Positions 18,611-27,889 of a DNA stretch of 64,000 bases are shown here, one piece after another. The translations under genes were made by a program, and so were the position numbers. Within the stretch, counting starts at the first letter, position 1. Every line of letters starts with the position of its first letter. The notes under the pieces were generated by a model. That model saw nothing but the letters and a program-made list of their open reading frames with translations. It made no database searches and was not told where the DNA came from. Source of the DNA: Leeia aquatica (GTDB lineage: Bacteria > Pseudomonadota > Gammaproteobacteria > Burkholderiales > Leeiaceae); NCBI RefSeq assembly GCF_012641365.1, contig NZ_JABAIM010000004.1, positions 124,001 through 188,000 of the forward strand, given 5' to 3'.

Positions 18611-19504
18611 TTACCAGCCGGACGACGCCGATGGCCGCAACATGGCCAGCAAACGGGCCACGCGCTCCTCCGTCACCGGGTGCGTACGGAACAGCCCGGC
18701 CAAGCCCCCGCCATGCAAGGGGTTGATGATCATCATCTGCGCAGTTTCCGGATGCTGCTCGGCGCTGGGCATGACATAGCCTTGCGCGTAGCGTTCGATC
18801 CGCTGCAAGGCACTGGCCAGAGCTTGCGGGTCCCCACTGAGCAGGGCCCCGACCCGGTCCGCCTCAAACTCACGGGCCCGTGAAATCGCCATCTGGATCA
18901 ACATGGCCGCCAGCGGCGCGAACAGGGCAATCACCAGGGCGAGCAGCGGATGAATCGGCCGCTCGTCGTCCCGCCCCCCGCTGCCGCCAAAAAACAGCAG
19001 GAATTGCGACAGGTTGCTGACTGCACCAGCAATGGTGGCGGTCAGGGTCGACAGCAGGGTGTCCCGGTGCAGGATGTGCGCCAGCTCGTGCGCCAGTACG
19101 CCGCGCAGCTCACGCTCGCTCAACAGCTGCAGCAAACCGCTGGTGACCGCCACCGCAGCATGCTGCGGATCTCGACCGGTGGCAAAAGCGTTGGGTTGCG
19201 CACTGTGGATCAGGTAAACCGCGGGCATCGGCAATCCGGCTTTCTGTGCCAGCTCCGCCACCATGCGGTACAGCGGTGCGCCACTGCGGCTGTCCACCGG
19301 CTGGGCATGGTGCATGCGCAGCACCAGCTTGTCGGACTGCCACCACGCCCACAGATTGACGGCCCCAGCCAGCAACAGCATGATCAGCATGCCTGCAGCC
19401 CCCCCGAAGGCCATCCCCAATACCCCGAACAGCGCTGTCAAACCGGCCAGCAACGTGGCCGTCTTCAGCCAATTGCCCCACATCGCCCTCATCCTTGTGT
19501 CCAT
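18611..19504 (-). CDS. htpX: HtpX-family membrane zinc metalloprotease (M48)
   Basis: The 297-residue protein has two N-terminal hydrophobic segments (about 15-35 and 38-55) and the M48 active site HELAH (His139, Glu140, His143). The third zinc ligand is Glu213 in EFEADRVGA. Further hydrophobic segments lie near 155-172 and 185-205. HtpX degrades damaged inner-membrane proteins under stress. The start is uncertain between 19504 and internal ATG codons at 19492 and 19483; the last has the better spaced AGGA. The gene is single and ends in a terminator. Confidence 0.92.
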   Translation of the reverse strand: MDTRMRAMWGNWLKTATLLAGLTALFGVLGMAFGGAAGMLIMLLLAGAVNLWAWWQSDKLVLRMHHAQPVDSRSGAPLYRMVAELAQKAGLPMPAVYLIHSAQPNAFATGRDPQHAAVAVTSGLLQLLSERELRGVLAHELAHILHRDTLLSTLTATIAGAVSNLSQFLLFFGGSGGRDDERPIHPLLALVIALFAPLAAMLIQMAISRAREFEADRVGALLSGDPQALASALQRIERYAQGYVMPSAEQHPETAQMMIINPLHGGGLAGLFRTHPVTEERVARLLAMLRPSASSGW

Positions 19505-19566
19505 ACGGAGAAACGCTCCGTGCGTAACCCTTAGATGAGGGGCTGGGCAAAAAATTCAATGTCTGA

Positions 19567-20490
19567 TCAAAGGCCTAGCGTCACGCCATCGGCCAGACCC
19601 TGCACCCATTGCGCTGCGGGCTGGCGCTTGCCACCGGCGCGCTGCACCTCCAGCAAGCGCAAGCTGCCCTCGCCACACGCCACCATCAGATGGCCAGCCT
19701 CATCCCGGTGCAACTGCCCGGCGGGCAGGTTCAGTGCGCCGGCCTCGGTAGCCGCCCACACTTTCAGCACTTCGCCCTGGTGGCGAGTCCAGCAACCTGG
19801 CGCAGGATGAAAGGCACGAATGCGCCGCGCCAGCTCTGAGGCTGGCCGCTGCCACAGGAGCTCAGCCTCGGTCTTGTCGATCTTGCTGGCGTAGTTCACC
19901 CCTTCCGCCGGTTGCGGCACCGCAGCCAGTTGCCCCGCAACCCAGCGCGGCAGGTCGGCCACGATGGCCTGTGCGCCCATCTCCGCCAACCGGTCGTGCA
20001 GGCTGCCGGTGGTGTCTTCCGGCAGGATGGCGCAGCGATGCACGGATAGCATGGGCCCGGTATCCAGCCCGGCCTCCATCTGCATGATGGTGATACCCGT
20101 CTCCGCATCGCCCGCTTCGATAGCACGATGGATCGGTGCCGCCCCGCGCCAGCGTGGCAGCAGCGAGGCGTGGATGTTGAGACAGCCATAACGCGGGATG
20201 TCCAGCACCCCCTGCGGCAGGATCAGCCCATAGGCGGCCACCACCATCACGTCTGCCTGCAGTTCGCGCAAGGCGTGCTGGACCTCGGCATCACGCAAGG
20301 TCGTGGGTTGCCACACCGGCAGGCCGTGCGCCAGCGCACACTGCTTGACCGGGCTGGGGGTCAGCTTCATGCCGCGCCCCGCCGGTCGATCCGGCTGGGT
20401 CAGCACCACAGGAATGTCGAATCCGGCGGTCACCAGCGCTTGCAGCGCCCGCTCGGCAAATACCGGTGTCCCGGCAAAGATCACACGCAT
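19567..20490 (-). CDS. fmt: Methionyl-tRNA formyltransferase
   Basis: The 307-residue protein has an N-terminal formyltransferase Rossmann fold ([16 protein letters not shown]) with the catalytic Asn-His-Asp set visible in [12 protein letters not shown] and [17 protein letters not shown]-terminal OB-like tRNA-binding domain follows. It transfers a formyl group from 10-formyltetrahydrofolate to initiator Met-tRNA. The start at 20490 fits the family N-terminus. It lies just downstream of def, the enzyme that later removes the formyl group. Confidence 0.95.
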   Translation of the reverse strand: MRVIFAGTPVFAERALQALVTAGFDIPVVLTQPDRPAGRGMKLTPSPVKQCALAHGLPVWQPTTLRDAEVQHALRELQADVMVVAAYGLILPQGVLDIPRYGCLNIHASLLPRWRGAAPIHRAIEAGDAETGITIMQMEAGLDTGPMLSVHRCAILPEDTTGSLHDRLAEMGAQAIVADLPRWVAGQLAAVPQPAEGVNYASKIDKTEAELLWQRPASELARRIRAFHPAPGCWTRHQGEVLKVWAATEAGALNLPAGQLHRDEAGHLMVACGEGSLRLLEVQRAGGKRQPAAQWVQGLADGVTLGL

Positions 20491-20544
20491 GGGATTACCC
20501 TGAATCATGGAAATAGCAACGGCGAACAAGCGTGTTCTGATGGC

Positions 20545-21048
20545 TTACAGATTCTGCCGTTCACGCTTCTTCAGTTTCTTCAGGATGCGGTCCTGCTTCA
20601 TGCGCGACAGATGTTCGACAAACACCTTGCCGTCCAGATGGTCGATTTCATGCTGGATGCAGATGGCCAGCAGCTCGTCCGCCTCCAGCTCATACGCTTC
20701 GCCCTGCAAATTGAGCGCGCGTACCGTCACCCGCTCCGCCCGGGTGACCTTGTCGTAGACGCCCGGCACCGACAGGCAGCCTTCTTCAGTCTCGCAGCGG
20801 CCATCCCGCTTGAGGATTTCCGGGTTGATGAAATACTGCGGCTGTTGCCGGTCTTCGCTGATGTCGATCACCACCACCCGCTCGTGAACATTGACCTGAG
20901 TGGCTGCCAGACCAATGCCGCGCGCCTCGTACATGGTTTCCAGCATGTCGGCACACAGGGTGCGAATACGGTCGTCTACCACCGCAACGGGTTTGGCCAC
21001 CGTGTGCAGTCGTGGGTCGGGATAATGCAAGATATTGAGGAGCGCCAT
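20545..21048 (-). CDS. def: Peptide deformylase
   Basis: The 167-residue protein shows the three deformylase motifs: [17 protein letters not shown] (metal-binding Cys) and QHEIDHLDG (two metal-binding His and the catalytic Glu). It removes the formyl group from the N-terminus of new proteins using a ferrous ion. The start at 21048 ([14 protein letters not shown]) fits the family. It forms a likely operon with fmt, 54 bases downstream, and is divergent from the LysM gene. Confidence 0.96.
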   Translation of the reverse strand: MALLNILHYPDPRLHTVAKPVAVVDDRIRTLCADMLETMYEARGIGLAATQVNVHERVVVIDISEDRQQPQYFINPEILKRDGRCETEEGCLSVPGVYDKVTRAERVTVRALNLQGEAYELEADELLAICIQHEIDHLDGKVFVEHLSRMKQDRILKKLKKRERQNL

Positions 21049-21225
21049 GTTGCCTGCCTGTTGAAAACCTGATGTCATACGCCGATATCTGTTGCCAGCC
21101 TGAGAAAATGGATGCAGAATTTTCTCTATTTATCTGACATACTTGATGAAATTGCGTTCCATGCACCGTCAGCCCTGAGGAGTTCGGCGCGGACGCCCGA
21201 GTGACGACACAGTCGAGGTTGTAAT

Positions 21226-22272
21226 ATGCGTAAGGCCATTATATCGCTTCTCATGCTTGCCGCACTGGGCTTGGCAAAAGCGGATACCCTGCAACTGCAG
21301 GACAATCACCCGAATACCTATACCGTTCGTCGGGGAGACACCTTGTGGGACATCTCCGGCAAGTTCCTGAAACAACCCTGGCGCTGGCCGGAAATCTGGA
21401 ACATGAACCGGGATGAAATCAAGAACCCGCACTGGATCTATCCGGGTGATCTGATCGTACTGGACATGGTGGATGGTCAGCCGCGCCTTTCCGTCTCGCG
21501 TGGCGCCACTATGAAGGGTGGCACCATCAAGGTTCGTCCGCAGGTGCGGATTGAGGGGCTGGATGGCGACGCCATTCCCACCATTGCCTCGTCGATCATC
21601 GACCCCTTCCTGTCGCAACCCAAGGTCATTACCAACGAGCAGTTGCTGACCTCGCCACGCATTGGTGCCGGTGGTGAGCTGCGCGTGGTGTTCGGTGCGG
21701 GCGACTACGTCTACGCCGAGGGCCTGGACGGCCAGAAGCAGGGTAGTGTCTGGCAAATCTACCGTCAGGGCAAAGCCCTGAAAGACCCGGCGGACAAGGA
21801 CGAGAAAATCATCCTCGGCCATGAAGCCCTCTATCTGGGAGATGCCCGGCTGGACGTGGTGGGCAAGGTCAGCAAGCTGACCATCCTGCGTGCCGAGCGC
21901 GAAATCACCTATCACGACCGGCTGCTTGCCGCCCCGGAGCCTTCGCTGCGTAACTACCAGCCGCACGCGCCATCATTCCAGCTGAACGCACAAGTCGTCT
22001 CCAGCTATGGCGATATGGCAGAAGTCGGCCAGTACTTCATGGTGGTGCTGAACAAGGGCGCGCTGGACGGTATTGAAGTAGGCCATGTGCTGCAGGCCCT
22101 GAAAGCCCCGCGCCTGATGCAAAAGGTCAATTCGTCCGACCCGGACCTGTACACCTTGCCGGAAGTGGCCGGAGAAGTGATGGTGTTCCGGGTGTTTGAT
22201 CACCTGTCCTACGCGCTGGTGATGCGCTCGACCGACGTGATCAAGGCGCGTGATGTGGTTGTCAGCCCTTAA
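21226..22272 (+). CDS. Secreted LysM-domain protein
   Basis: The 348-residue protein begins with a signal peptide (AIISLLMLAALGLAKA). A LysM domain follows at about residues 28-80 (YTVRRGDTLWDIS through WIYPGDLIVLD), of the type with an inserted WRWPEIWNMNRDEIKNP stretch. The remaining 260 residues are conserved in betaproteobacteria but of unknown function. LysM binds N-acetylglucosamine-containing polymers, so the protein probably docks to peptidoglycan in the periplasm. It lies 9 bases before dprA, a common arrangement in this group. Confidence 0.88.
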   Translation: MRKAIISLLMLAALGLAKADTLQLQDNHPNTYTVRRGDTLWDISGKFLKQPWRWPEIWNMNRDEIKNPHWIYPGDLIVLDMVDGQPRLSVSRGATMKGGTIKVRPQVRIEGLDGDAIPTIASSIIDPFLSQPKVITNEQLLTSPRIGAGGELRVVFGAGDYVYAEGLDGQKQGSVWQIYRQGKALKDPADKDEKIILGHEALYLGDARLDVVGKVSKLTILRAEREITYHDRLLAAPEPSLRNYQPHAPSFQLNAQVVSSYGDMAEVGQYFMVVLNKGALDGIEVGHVLQALKAPRLMQKVNSSDPDLYTLPEVAGEVMVFRVFDHLSYALVMRSTDVIKARDVVVSP

Positions 22273-22281
22273 GGGAAACCC

Positions 22282-23355
22282 ATGACCGAACACGAGGCCT
22301 GGTTGCGCCTCACATTGACGCCGGGCCTGGGCCCGGCGTCTTTGTTGGCACTGCTGCAACGCTTCCATGAACCGCAGCATATCCTCACCCAGCGGGAAGC
22401 CGTACTGGCTGAGGTTGTCCCGCGCAAGGTCGCGGCAGCTTTGCAGCACACGCCGGTCGATTTGCCTGCGCATCTGGACTGGCTGCAGCAGGCTGGCAAC
22501 AGTCTGCTGACGCTGGCCGATGCCGACTACCCGCCGCAGCTGCTGGAGATTCCCACCCCACCACCGGTGCTGTTCGTCAAAGGCAGGCGCGACTTGCTGG
22601 CCCAGCCTGCGCTGGCGGTGGTGGGTAGCCGCCACGCCACCACCGGTGGCTTTGATACCGCACACAGTTTTGCCCGCAGCCTGTCACAGGCGGGCTGGAC
22701 CATCGTCAGTGGGCTGGCCGATGGCATCGACCGTGCCGCCCATCTGGGGGGGCTGGAGGGGCAAGGCAGCACCATTGCGGTGGTGGGCACCGGGCTGGAT
22801 CGGGTGTATCCGGCGGGCAACCGGGAGTTGGCCCACCGGGTCGCCGCTCACGGGGTGTTGCTCTCAGAGTATGCGCTGGGTGCGCCGCCACTGGCTGGGC
22901 ATTTCCCGCAGCGTAACCGTATCATTGCGGGCCTGGCGCGTGGCTGCCTGGTGGTAGAGGCTACCCTCAACAGTGGCTCGCTGATCACCGCCCGGCACGC
23001 TCTGGAGCAGGGGCGCGATGTGTTTGCCATCCCCGGCTCGATCCATGCCCCGCAAAGCAAGGGCTGTCATCGCCTGATCAAGGAAGGCGCCAAACTGGTG
23101 GAGTGTGCCGATGACATCCTGCAGGAATTACCCGCCCACCCAGCCGTCACGCTCGCACCCTCCGCTGCACCAGCAGACTTGGCGCCCCCTGCAGCAAACT
23201 GGCCACAGGGTCTGGAATATGACCCGATCGACCTGGATCAACTGAGCCTGCGCAGTGGTCGCAGTGCCGCAGAATTGCTGCCGCTGCTGCTGCAGCTGGA
23301 GCTGGAGGGGCAGGTGGAAACGCTGCCGGGTGGACGTTACCGTCGTCGCGGCTGA
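22282..23355 (+). CDS. dprA: DNA-processing protein DprA
   Basis: The 357-residue protein has an N-terminal helical (SAM-like) domain, a Rossmann fold (VVGSRHATTGG, SGLADGIDRAAH, GSLITARHALEQGRDVFA) and a C-terminal winged helix of about 60 residues (DPIDLDQLSLRSGRSAAELL). DprA binds single-stranded DNA taken up in transformation and loads RecA. A competence role is therefore possible here, though DprA also occurs in bacteria that are not known to be competent. Confidence 0.94.
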   Translation: MTEHEAWLRLTLTPGLGPASLLALLQRFHEPQHILTQREAVLAEVVPRKVAAALQHTPVDLPAHLDWLQQAGNSLLTLADADYPPQLLEIPTPPPVLFVKGRRDLLAQPALAVVGSRHATTGGFDTAHSFARSLSQAGWTIVSGLADGIDRAAHLGGLEGQGSTIAVVGTGLDRVYPAGNRELAHRVAAHGVLLSEYALGAPPLAGHFPQRNRIIAGLARGCLVVEATLNSGSLITARHALEQGRDVFAIPGSIHAPQSKGCHRLIKEGAKLVECADDILQELPAHPAVTLAPSAAPADLAPPAANWPQGLEYDPIDLDQLSLRSGRSAAELLPLLLQLELEGQVETLPGGRYRRRG

Positions 23356-23412
23356 TTGCGACGACAATTTGCAATCGCGGCCTTTCCCGTTACACTGGAA
23401 AAAATACGTAAC

Positions 23413-23440
23413 ACGCCTCACCTTGGTGGGGCGTTTGTTT
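23413..23440 (+). terminator. Rho-independent terminator between dprA and topA
   Basis: ACGCCTCACC pairs with GGTGGGGCGT over ten bases (one G-T pair) with a very short loop, followed by TTGTTT. It would separate dprA from topA. Confidence 0.75.
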
Positions 23441-23458
23441 GAAAGCTTAGAAGAGACT

Positions 23459-25741
23459 ATGGCAGCCAATCTGCTGATCGTGGAATCGCCCGCCAAGGCG
23501 AAGACCATCAAGAAATACCTCGGTGCCGACTTTGAGGTGCTGGCCTCCTATGGCCATGTGCGCGGACTGGTGCGCAAGGACGGTTCGGTAGACGTCGACA
23601 ACGACTTCGCCATGAAATACCAGGTGATTGCACGCAACAGCAAGCATGTGGATGCCATTGCCAAGGCGGTGAAAGACGCCGACAACGTCTATCTGGCGAC
23701 TGACCCGGACCGCGAAGGCGAGGCGATTTCCTGGCATATTCTGGAAATCCTCAAAGGCAAGCGGCTCACCGTCAACAAGACCATTCGCCGGGTGGTGTTC
23801 CACGAAATCACCCAGAGCGCGGTCAAAGACGCGGTGGCCAACCCGCGCGACATCGCATCCGATCTGGTCAACGCCCAGCAGGCACGGTCAGCGCTGGACT
23901 ATCTGGTGGGTTTCAACCTGTCACCGCTGCTGTGGCGCAAGATTCGCCAAGGGCTCTCTGCCGGTCGGGTACAAAGCCCGGCGCTGCGCCTGATCTGCGA
24001 GCGTGAGCTGGAAATCCGCGCCTTCCAGAGCCAGGAGTACTGGTCCATCCATCTGGATAGCCACAAGAGCCGCACCCGCTTCTCCGCCAAGCTGTTCCAG
24101 TATCAAGGCAAGAAGCTGGAGCAGTTCGACATCAACAATGATGTCCGCCACAGCGAGGTGCTGGCCAGCCTCAATGGCCACCCGGCCAACGTGGTACAGG
24201 TGGAGAAAAAGCGCAAGTCGCGCAGCCCGGTGGCACCATTCACCACCTCCACCATGCTGCAGGAGGCGGGCCGCAAGCTGGGCCTGACGGCCGACCGTAC
24301 CACCCGTGCCGCCCAGCAGCTGTACGAGGGGATCGACATTGGCAGCGGCCCGGTGGGTCTGATCACCTATATGCGTACCGACTCGGTAGCACTGGCGGCT
24401 GAGGCCGTCACCGAGATCCGCCACTACATCAGCAAAAACTTTGAGGCTGACAGCCTGCCTGCGCAGCCGGTGCAATACAAAAACAAGGCCAAGAATGCGC
24501 AGGAGGCGCACGAGGCGATTCGCCCGACCTCCATCTTCCGCACCCCGGAAGCGATGAAGGGCTTTCTGACGCCGGACCAGTTCAAGCTGTATGAAATGAT
24601 CTGGAAGCGCACGGTATCCAGCCAGATGGCCCCGGCCCGCTTTGATGTGACCAGTGTTGATATCGAAGTGGGCAGTGGCAACCTGTTCCGCGCCAGCGGC
24701 CAGGTACTGACCTTTGCCGGTTTCATGGCGGTCTATCTGGAAGACGAGGACGACGCCGAGGATGAGGACAACGCCCGTCTGCCGGTGCTGGAACAAGGCG
24801 ATGTGCTGCCGGTCGACCGCCTGTACGGTGACCAGCACTTTACCCAGCCACCACCGCGCTATACCGAAGCCAGCCTGATCAAGGCACTGGAAGAGTTCGG
24901 CATTGGCCGCCCGTCCACCTACCCCAGCATCATTACCACGCTCAAAGACCGTGAGTATGTGCTGGTGGACAAGAAGCGGCTGACTCCGACGGACACCGGT
25001 GAAGTGGTCAACAAATTCCTCACCGAGCACTTCACCCAGTACGTGGACTACCACTTCACCGCCAAGCTGGAAGACAAGCTGGACGAGATCTCCAATGGCG
25101 ATCGCGACTGGATTCCGGTGATGCAGGAATTCTGGAAAGGCTTCCACAAGCAGGTGGAGGAGAAGAAGAACCTGACTCGTGCCGAAGTCACGCATGAGGC
25201 GCTGGACGAAGCCTGTCCCAAGTGCGGCAAGCAGCTCACCATCCGCTTTGGCAAGCGGGGCCGTTTTGTCGGCTGCTCGGGCTACCCGGAATGCGACTAC
25301 ACCCGCAACCTCAACGGCAACGCCGAAGAGGAAGAAGTGGAACCCTCGCTGGTGGAAGGCCGTATCTGCCCGAAATGTGGCGGCGGCATGGTGCTAAAGA
25401 ATGGCCCGTATGGCAAGTTTGTCGGCTGCGCCAACTATCCGACCTGCAAGCACATCGAGCCGCTGGAAAAGCCCAAGGACACCGGTGTCACCTGCCCGGA
25501 GTGCAACAAAGGCACGCTGATCGAGCGCAAGAGCCGCTATGGCAAGCTGTTCTACAGCTGCAATACCTACCCGGCCTGCAAATACGCGACGTGGAATCCA
25601 CCGCTGGCTGAAGCCTGCCCGCAGTGCAAGTGGCCGATTCTGACCCTGAAGACCACCAAGCGCCGTGGCACCGAAAAAGTGTGCCCGCAAAAGGAATGTG
25701 GTTACAGCGAAGTGGTGACGCCGCCCGAGCCCAAAGCCTGA
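23459..25741 (+). CDS. topA: DNA topoisomerase I
   Basis: The 760-residue protein starts at MAANLLIVESPAKAK with a Toprim domain (SYGHVRGL, DPDREGEA) and has the active-site tyrosine in YMRTDS. Four C-terminal cysteine-rich zinc units follow (CPKCGKQ, CPKCGGG, CPECNKG, CPQCKWP). It relaxes negative supercoils and is essential in most bacteria. The start at 23459 is fixed by the family N-terminus; a frame extending to 23255 only reads across the dprA end. In related genomes smg (DUF494) usually lies between dprA and topA, but the gap here is only 103 bases. Confidence 0.96.
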   Translation: MAANLLIVESPAKAKTIKKYLGADFEVLASYGHVRGLVRKDGSVDVDNDFAMKYQVIARNSKHVDAIAKAVKDADNVYLATDPDREGEAISWHILEILKGKRLTVNKTIRRVVFHEITQSAVKDAVANPRDIASDLVNAQQARSALDYLVGFNLSPLLWRKIRQGLSAGRVQSPALRLICERELEIRAFQSQEYWSIHLDSHKSRTRFSAKLFQYQGKKLEQFDINNDVRHSEVLASLNGHPANVVQVEKKRKSRSPVAPFTTSTMLQEAGRKLGLTADRTTRAAQQLYEGIDIGSGPVGLITYMRTDSVALAAEAVTEIRHYISKNFEADSLPAQPVQYKNKAKNAQEAHEAIRPTSIFRTPEAMKGFLTPDQFKLYEMIWKRTVSSQMAPARFDVTSVDIEVGSGNLFRASGQVLTFAGFMAVYLEDEDDAEDEDNARLPVLEQGDVLPVDRLYGDQHFTQPPPRYTEASLIKALEEFGIGRPSTYPSIITTLKDREYVLVDKKRLTPTDTGEVVNKFLTEHFTQYVDYHFTAKLEDKLDEISNGDRDWIPVMQEFWKGFHKQVEEKKNLTRAEVTHEALDEACPKCGKQLTIRFGKRGRFVGCSGYPECDYTRNLNGNAEEEEVEPSLVEGRICPKCGGGMVLKNGPYGKFVGCANYPTCKHIEPLEKPKDTGVTCPECNKGTLIERKSRYGKLFYSCNTYPACKYATWNPPLAEACPQCKWPILTLKTTKRRGTEKVCPQKECGYSEVVTPPEPKA

Positions 25742-25787
25742 CGGTCGCATCCTGTGTCACCCCGGGTCGCACAAGCTGCTACCCGGC

Positions 25788-25825
25788 AAACCCGCCGCCT
25801 GGCCCCCTAGGCAGGCGGGTTTTTC
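25788..25825 (+). terminator. Rho-independent terminator after topA
   Basis: AAACCCGCC pairs with GGCGGGTTT and an inner GCCT/AGGC step adds length, around a loop of about eight bases. A run of T follows. Confidence 0.8.
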
Positions 25826-25887
25826 TTGTGCGATGATAAGACATCAGCATGCCTCCGCCCGAGGCGATTAACCTTGCCGGAAAACCC

Positions 25888-26397
25888 ATGACCTTAGTTC
25901 GAATCAGCCTGTTGGCTGCCCTGTGCCTCGCAGGCGCGGCCCACGCCGAGAAAGCTCCCGTCGCCAGCGACCCTTGCTTCAAATCGGTATTCAAAAAGAC
26001 CGTTCAGCAGCAACAGTGGCAAGTGTTTGAATGTATGCCGGAAAACCCGATGGGGGTGACGGTGTACTACCGCGCCAGCCTGAAGCGCGCGGATGGCAGT
26101 CTGCAGGAGAGTGGCGTCATCGCTGCTGAGCCGCAACTACAGACCGATTACCACCTGCACGGTGGCGACCTGCTGCAACTCGATTTCGTCAGCGAACGTA
26201 ATGGCAGCACCGCCTTTCTGCACCCGATGGCGGGGGACGGCAAAGCGTTATCCATGGTGCGCTTCGACTACCAAACGGGTGACGAAGAGTCTCTGCAAGT
26301 GGTGCGCAAAGGCCAGCAACTCAGCTTCAAACCCGCCCGCAACAAGATGAAGGTCAACATCCTGCCGGATGGCCAGCTACAGCTGCTAAAGAAGTAA
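25888..26397 (+). CDS. Secreted protein of unknown function
   Basis: The 169-residue protein has a signal peptide (LVRISLLAALCLAGAAHA, about 1-20) and no recognised domain. Two cysteines (in SDPCFKSVF and VFECMPEN) could form a disulfide in the periplasm. The start at 25888 is chosen because it opens the signal peptide; a frame from 25849 adds unlikely residues. It stands alone between the topA terminator and a bidirectional terminator. Confidence 0.7.
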   Translation: MTLVRISLLAALCLAGAAHAEKAPVASDPCFKSVFKKTVQQQQWQVFECMPENPMGVTVYYRASLKRADGSLQESGVIAAEPQLQTDYHLHGGDLLQLDFVSERNGSTAFLHPMAGDGKALSMVRFDYQTGDEESLQVVRKGQQLSFKPARNKMKVNILPDGQLQLLKK

Positions 26398-26424
26398 AAA
26401 ACGGGCAGCCTGGCTGCCCGTTTT
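26396..26424. terminator. Bidirectional terminator between the secreted gene and nadV
   Basis: ACGGGCAGC pairs with GCTGCCCGT, with A residues on the left side and T on the right. It works for the plus-strand secreted gene and for minus-strand nadV, which ends at 26457. Confidence 0.8.
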
Positions 26425-26430
26425 GCTGGA

Positions 26431-26446
26431 TGGTTTCACGTGAAAC
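26431..26446. promoter_or_regulatory. parS site
   Basis: GGTTTCACGTGAAACC lies in the gap between the convergent secreted gene and nadV. Its 14-base core GTTTCACGTGAAAC is a perfect palindrome and equals the parS core bound by ParB. Its place between genes and about 8 kb from parAB support the assignment. Confidence 0.85.
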
Positions 26447-26456
26447 CATGTCACGT

Positions 26457-27830
26457 TCATCTCGCTTCGCTACGCGCCCGCACCTCGGCCAAAGTATGGC
26501 GATGGCACAGTGCGCCATTCTCAAACACCGTCAGCATGGCATCCTCATCACCCGGCAAGGGGGTGGCGGTGGTGACATAGGCGCCATTTCGACGATACAG
26601 CGCCACACGGCCCTTCTTGGAGACCTTGCCATGATCGGTGACAGGGTCCTTGTACACATCGCGCCAGCTACCATTGACCTGCATGGCACTGCACTTCATG
26701 GCAAACTTTTGCGTATCACGGTTGCATTGCTGCAGCAGCGCTCCGCCCATGCCAAACGCGATATTGTCAGCGGCAAAGCCCTTGGCCTGCAGGCCCGCCA
26801 GGATCGCCTCAATGGCTTGCAGATTGATGCCATCGCCCTGAATCAGGCGCACATGGTTGAGTAGCTTGTAGCCTTTGCTGTTGAGGGTCACGCCAAACTG
26901 CTCGGCCAGCATCTCGGCACTCTTGCGCACGATTTCCACCGGGTCGCCGGAATCGGGGCGCACCACCAGCGTGGCACCTGAGGCTACCACCTGCTCGCGC
27001 AGCTCGCCGCCCCAGCCCTGCTCGATGGCGTGGAACAGGTCATAGCTGTCGGACACCACCGCCAGCAATGCACCCGGCTTGGCGAACTGCTGCAACATGT
27101 TGCGATAAGCATCAAACTCATGCTCGCGCCCCCAGCTGGTGACGGTCGAGTGCTCCGCCGCCGGGATCGAGAAGCCCGCCATTGGCTCATCGTAATAACG
27201 GCGCGCAGCTACCAGCGACAGCACGGTGTCGGTGCCCATGAAATTGACCAGATGGGCGAGGCCACCGAGCGCCGAGCTCTCGGTACTGGATACCCCGCGC
27301 GCCCCGAAATCATGCAGCTTGAAAGGCAATTGCCCAGCCGGGTCATCCGAGGTCGCTTGCAGATAACGGCGGATGATCTGCTTGGCGTGCCACGATACCG
27401 TCGCCACCGTGGTGGTATACCACAGCCGCAGCAGCACCGGCTCCAGATAGCTGACCAGCCAGAACGCCGCCGGGTCGGTCGATTCTACCGTCACCAGACA
27501 CTGGTGGGTCGGTACCACACTGCCTTCCGCCACCGCGCGAATGCGCAAGGGCAGCCGCCCCTGGTGTACGTCCAGAATGTGCTGCCAGCCCGCTTCGTTG
27601 AACGGTTCGCCGTGGGCGGCAAACAGCTCGCGCGCCTCGGCAATCATCCCGGCAGTGATCGGCTTGGACAGATAGTCCTGCAGGATGCTTTGCAGGCCGA
27701 AAAACACGGTACGGTCAAAACGCCCGCCACGCGATTCGATATAGGAATACATGGCCGAAGCGCCTGGCGGATATTGCAGGTAATGGCTGGCCTTGTAGGA
27801 ATCGGTATTGAGGATCAGATTGTCAAACAT
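26457..27830 (-). CDS. nadV: Nicotinamide phosphoribosyltransferase
   Basis: The 457-residue protein begins MFDNLILNTDSYKASHYLQYP and shows NAMPT/NadV landmarks: HDFGARGVSS, SIPAAEHST, VVRPDSGDP, LIQGDGIN and GMGGALLQQ. It makes nicotinamide mononucleotide from nicotinamide and PRPP. NadM lies next to it on the same strand, so the two carry NAD salvage in two steps without deamidation. Intact length and motifs suggest an active enzyme. Confidence 0.94.
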   Translation of the reverse strand: MFDNLILNTDSYKASHYLQYPPGASAMYSYIESRGGRFDRTVFFGLQSILQDYLSKPITAGMIAEARELFAAHGEPFNEAGWQHILDVHQGRLPLRIRAVAEGSVVPTHQCLVTVESTDPAAFWLVSYLEPVLLRLWYTTTVATVSWHAKQIIRRYLQATSDDPAGQLPFKLHDFGARGVSSTESSALGGLAHLVNFMGTDTVLSLVAARRYYDEPMAGFSIPAAEHSTVTSWGREHEFDAYRNMLQQFAKPGALLAVVSDSYDLFHAIEQGWGGELREQVVASGATLVVRPDSGDPVEIVRKSAEMLAEQFGVTLNSKGYKLLNHVRLIQGDGINLQAIEAILAGLQAKGFAADNIAFGMGGALLQQCNRDTQKFAMKCSAMQVNGSWRDVYKDPVTDHGKVSKKGRVALYRRNGAYVTTATPLPGDEDAMLTVFENGALCHRHTLAEVRARSEAR

Positions 27831-27889
27831 GGTGCACCCCTTCCGGTTGCAATGATGGATCGCACCGGTCTTTCCGGTGCGCTGGGTGT

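Noticed and set aside
23921-25195. A 424-codon open frame opposite topA
   Set aside because: No motif and no plausible start site; topA on the other strand explains the region.
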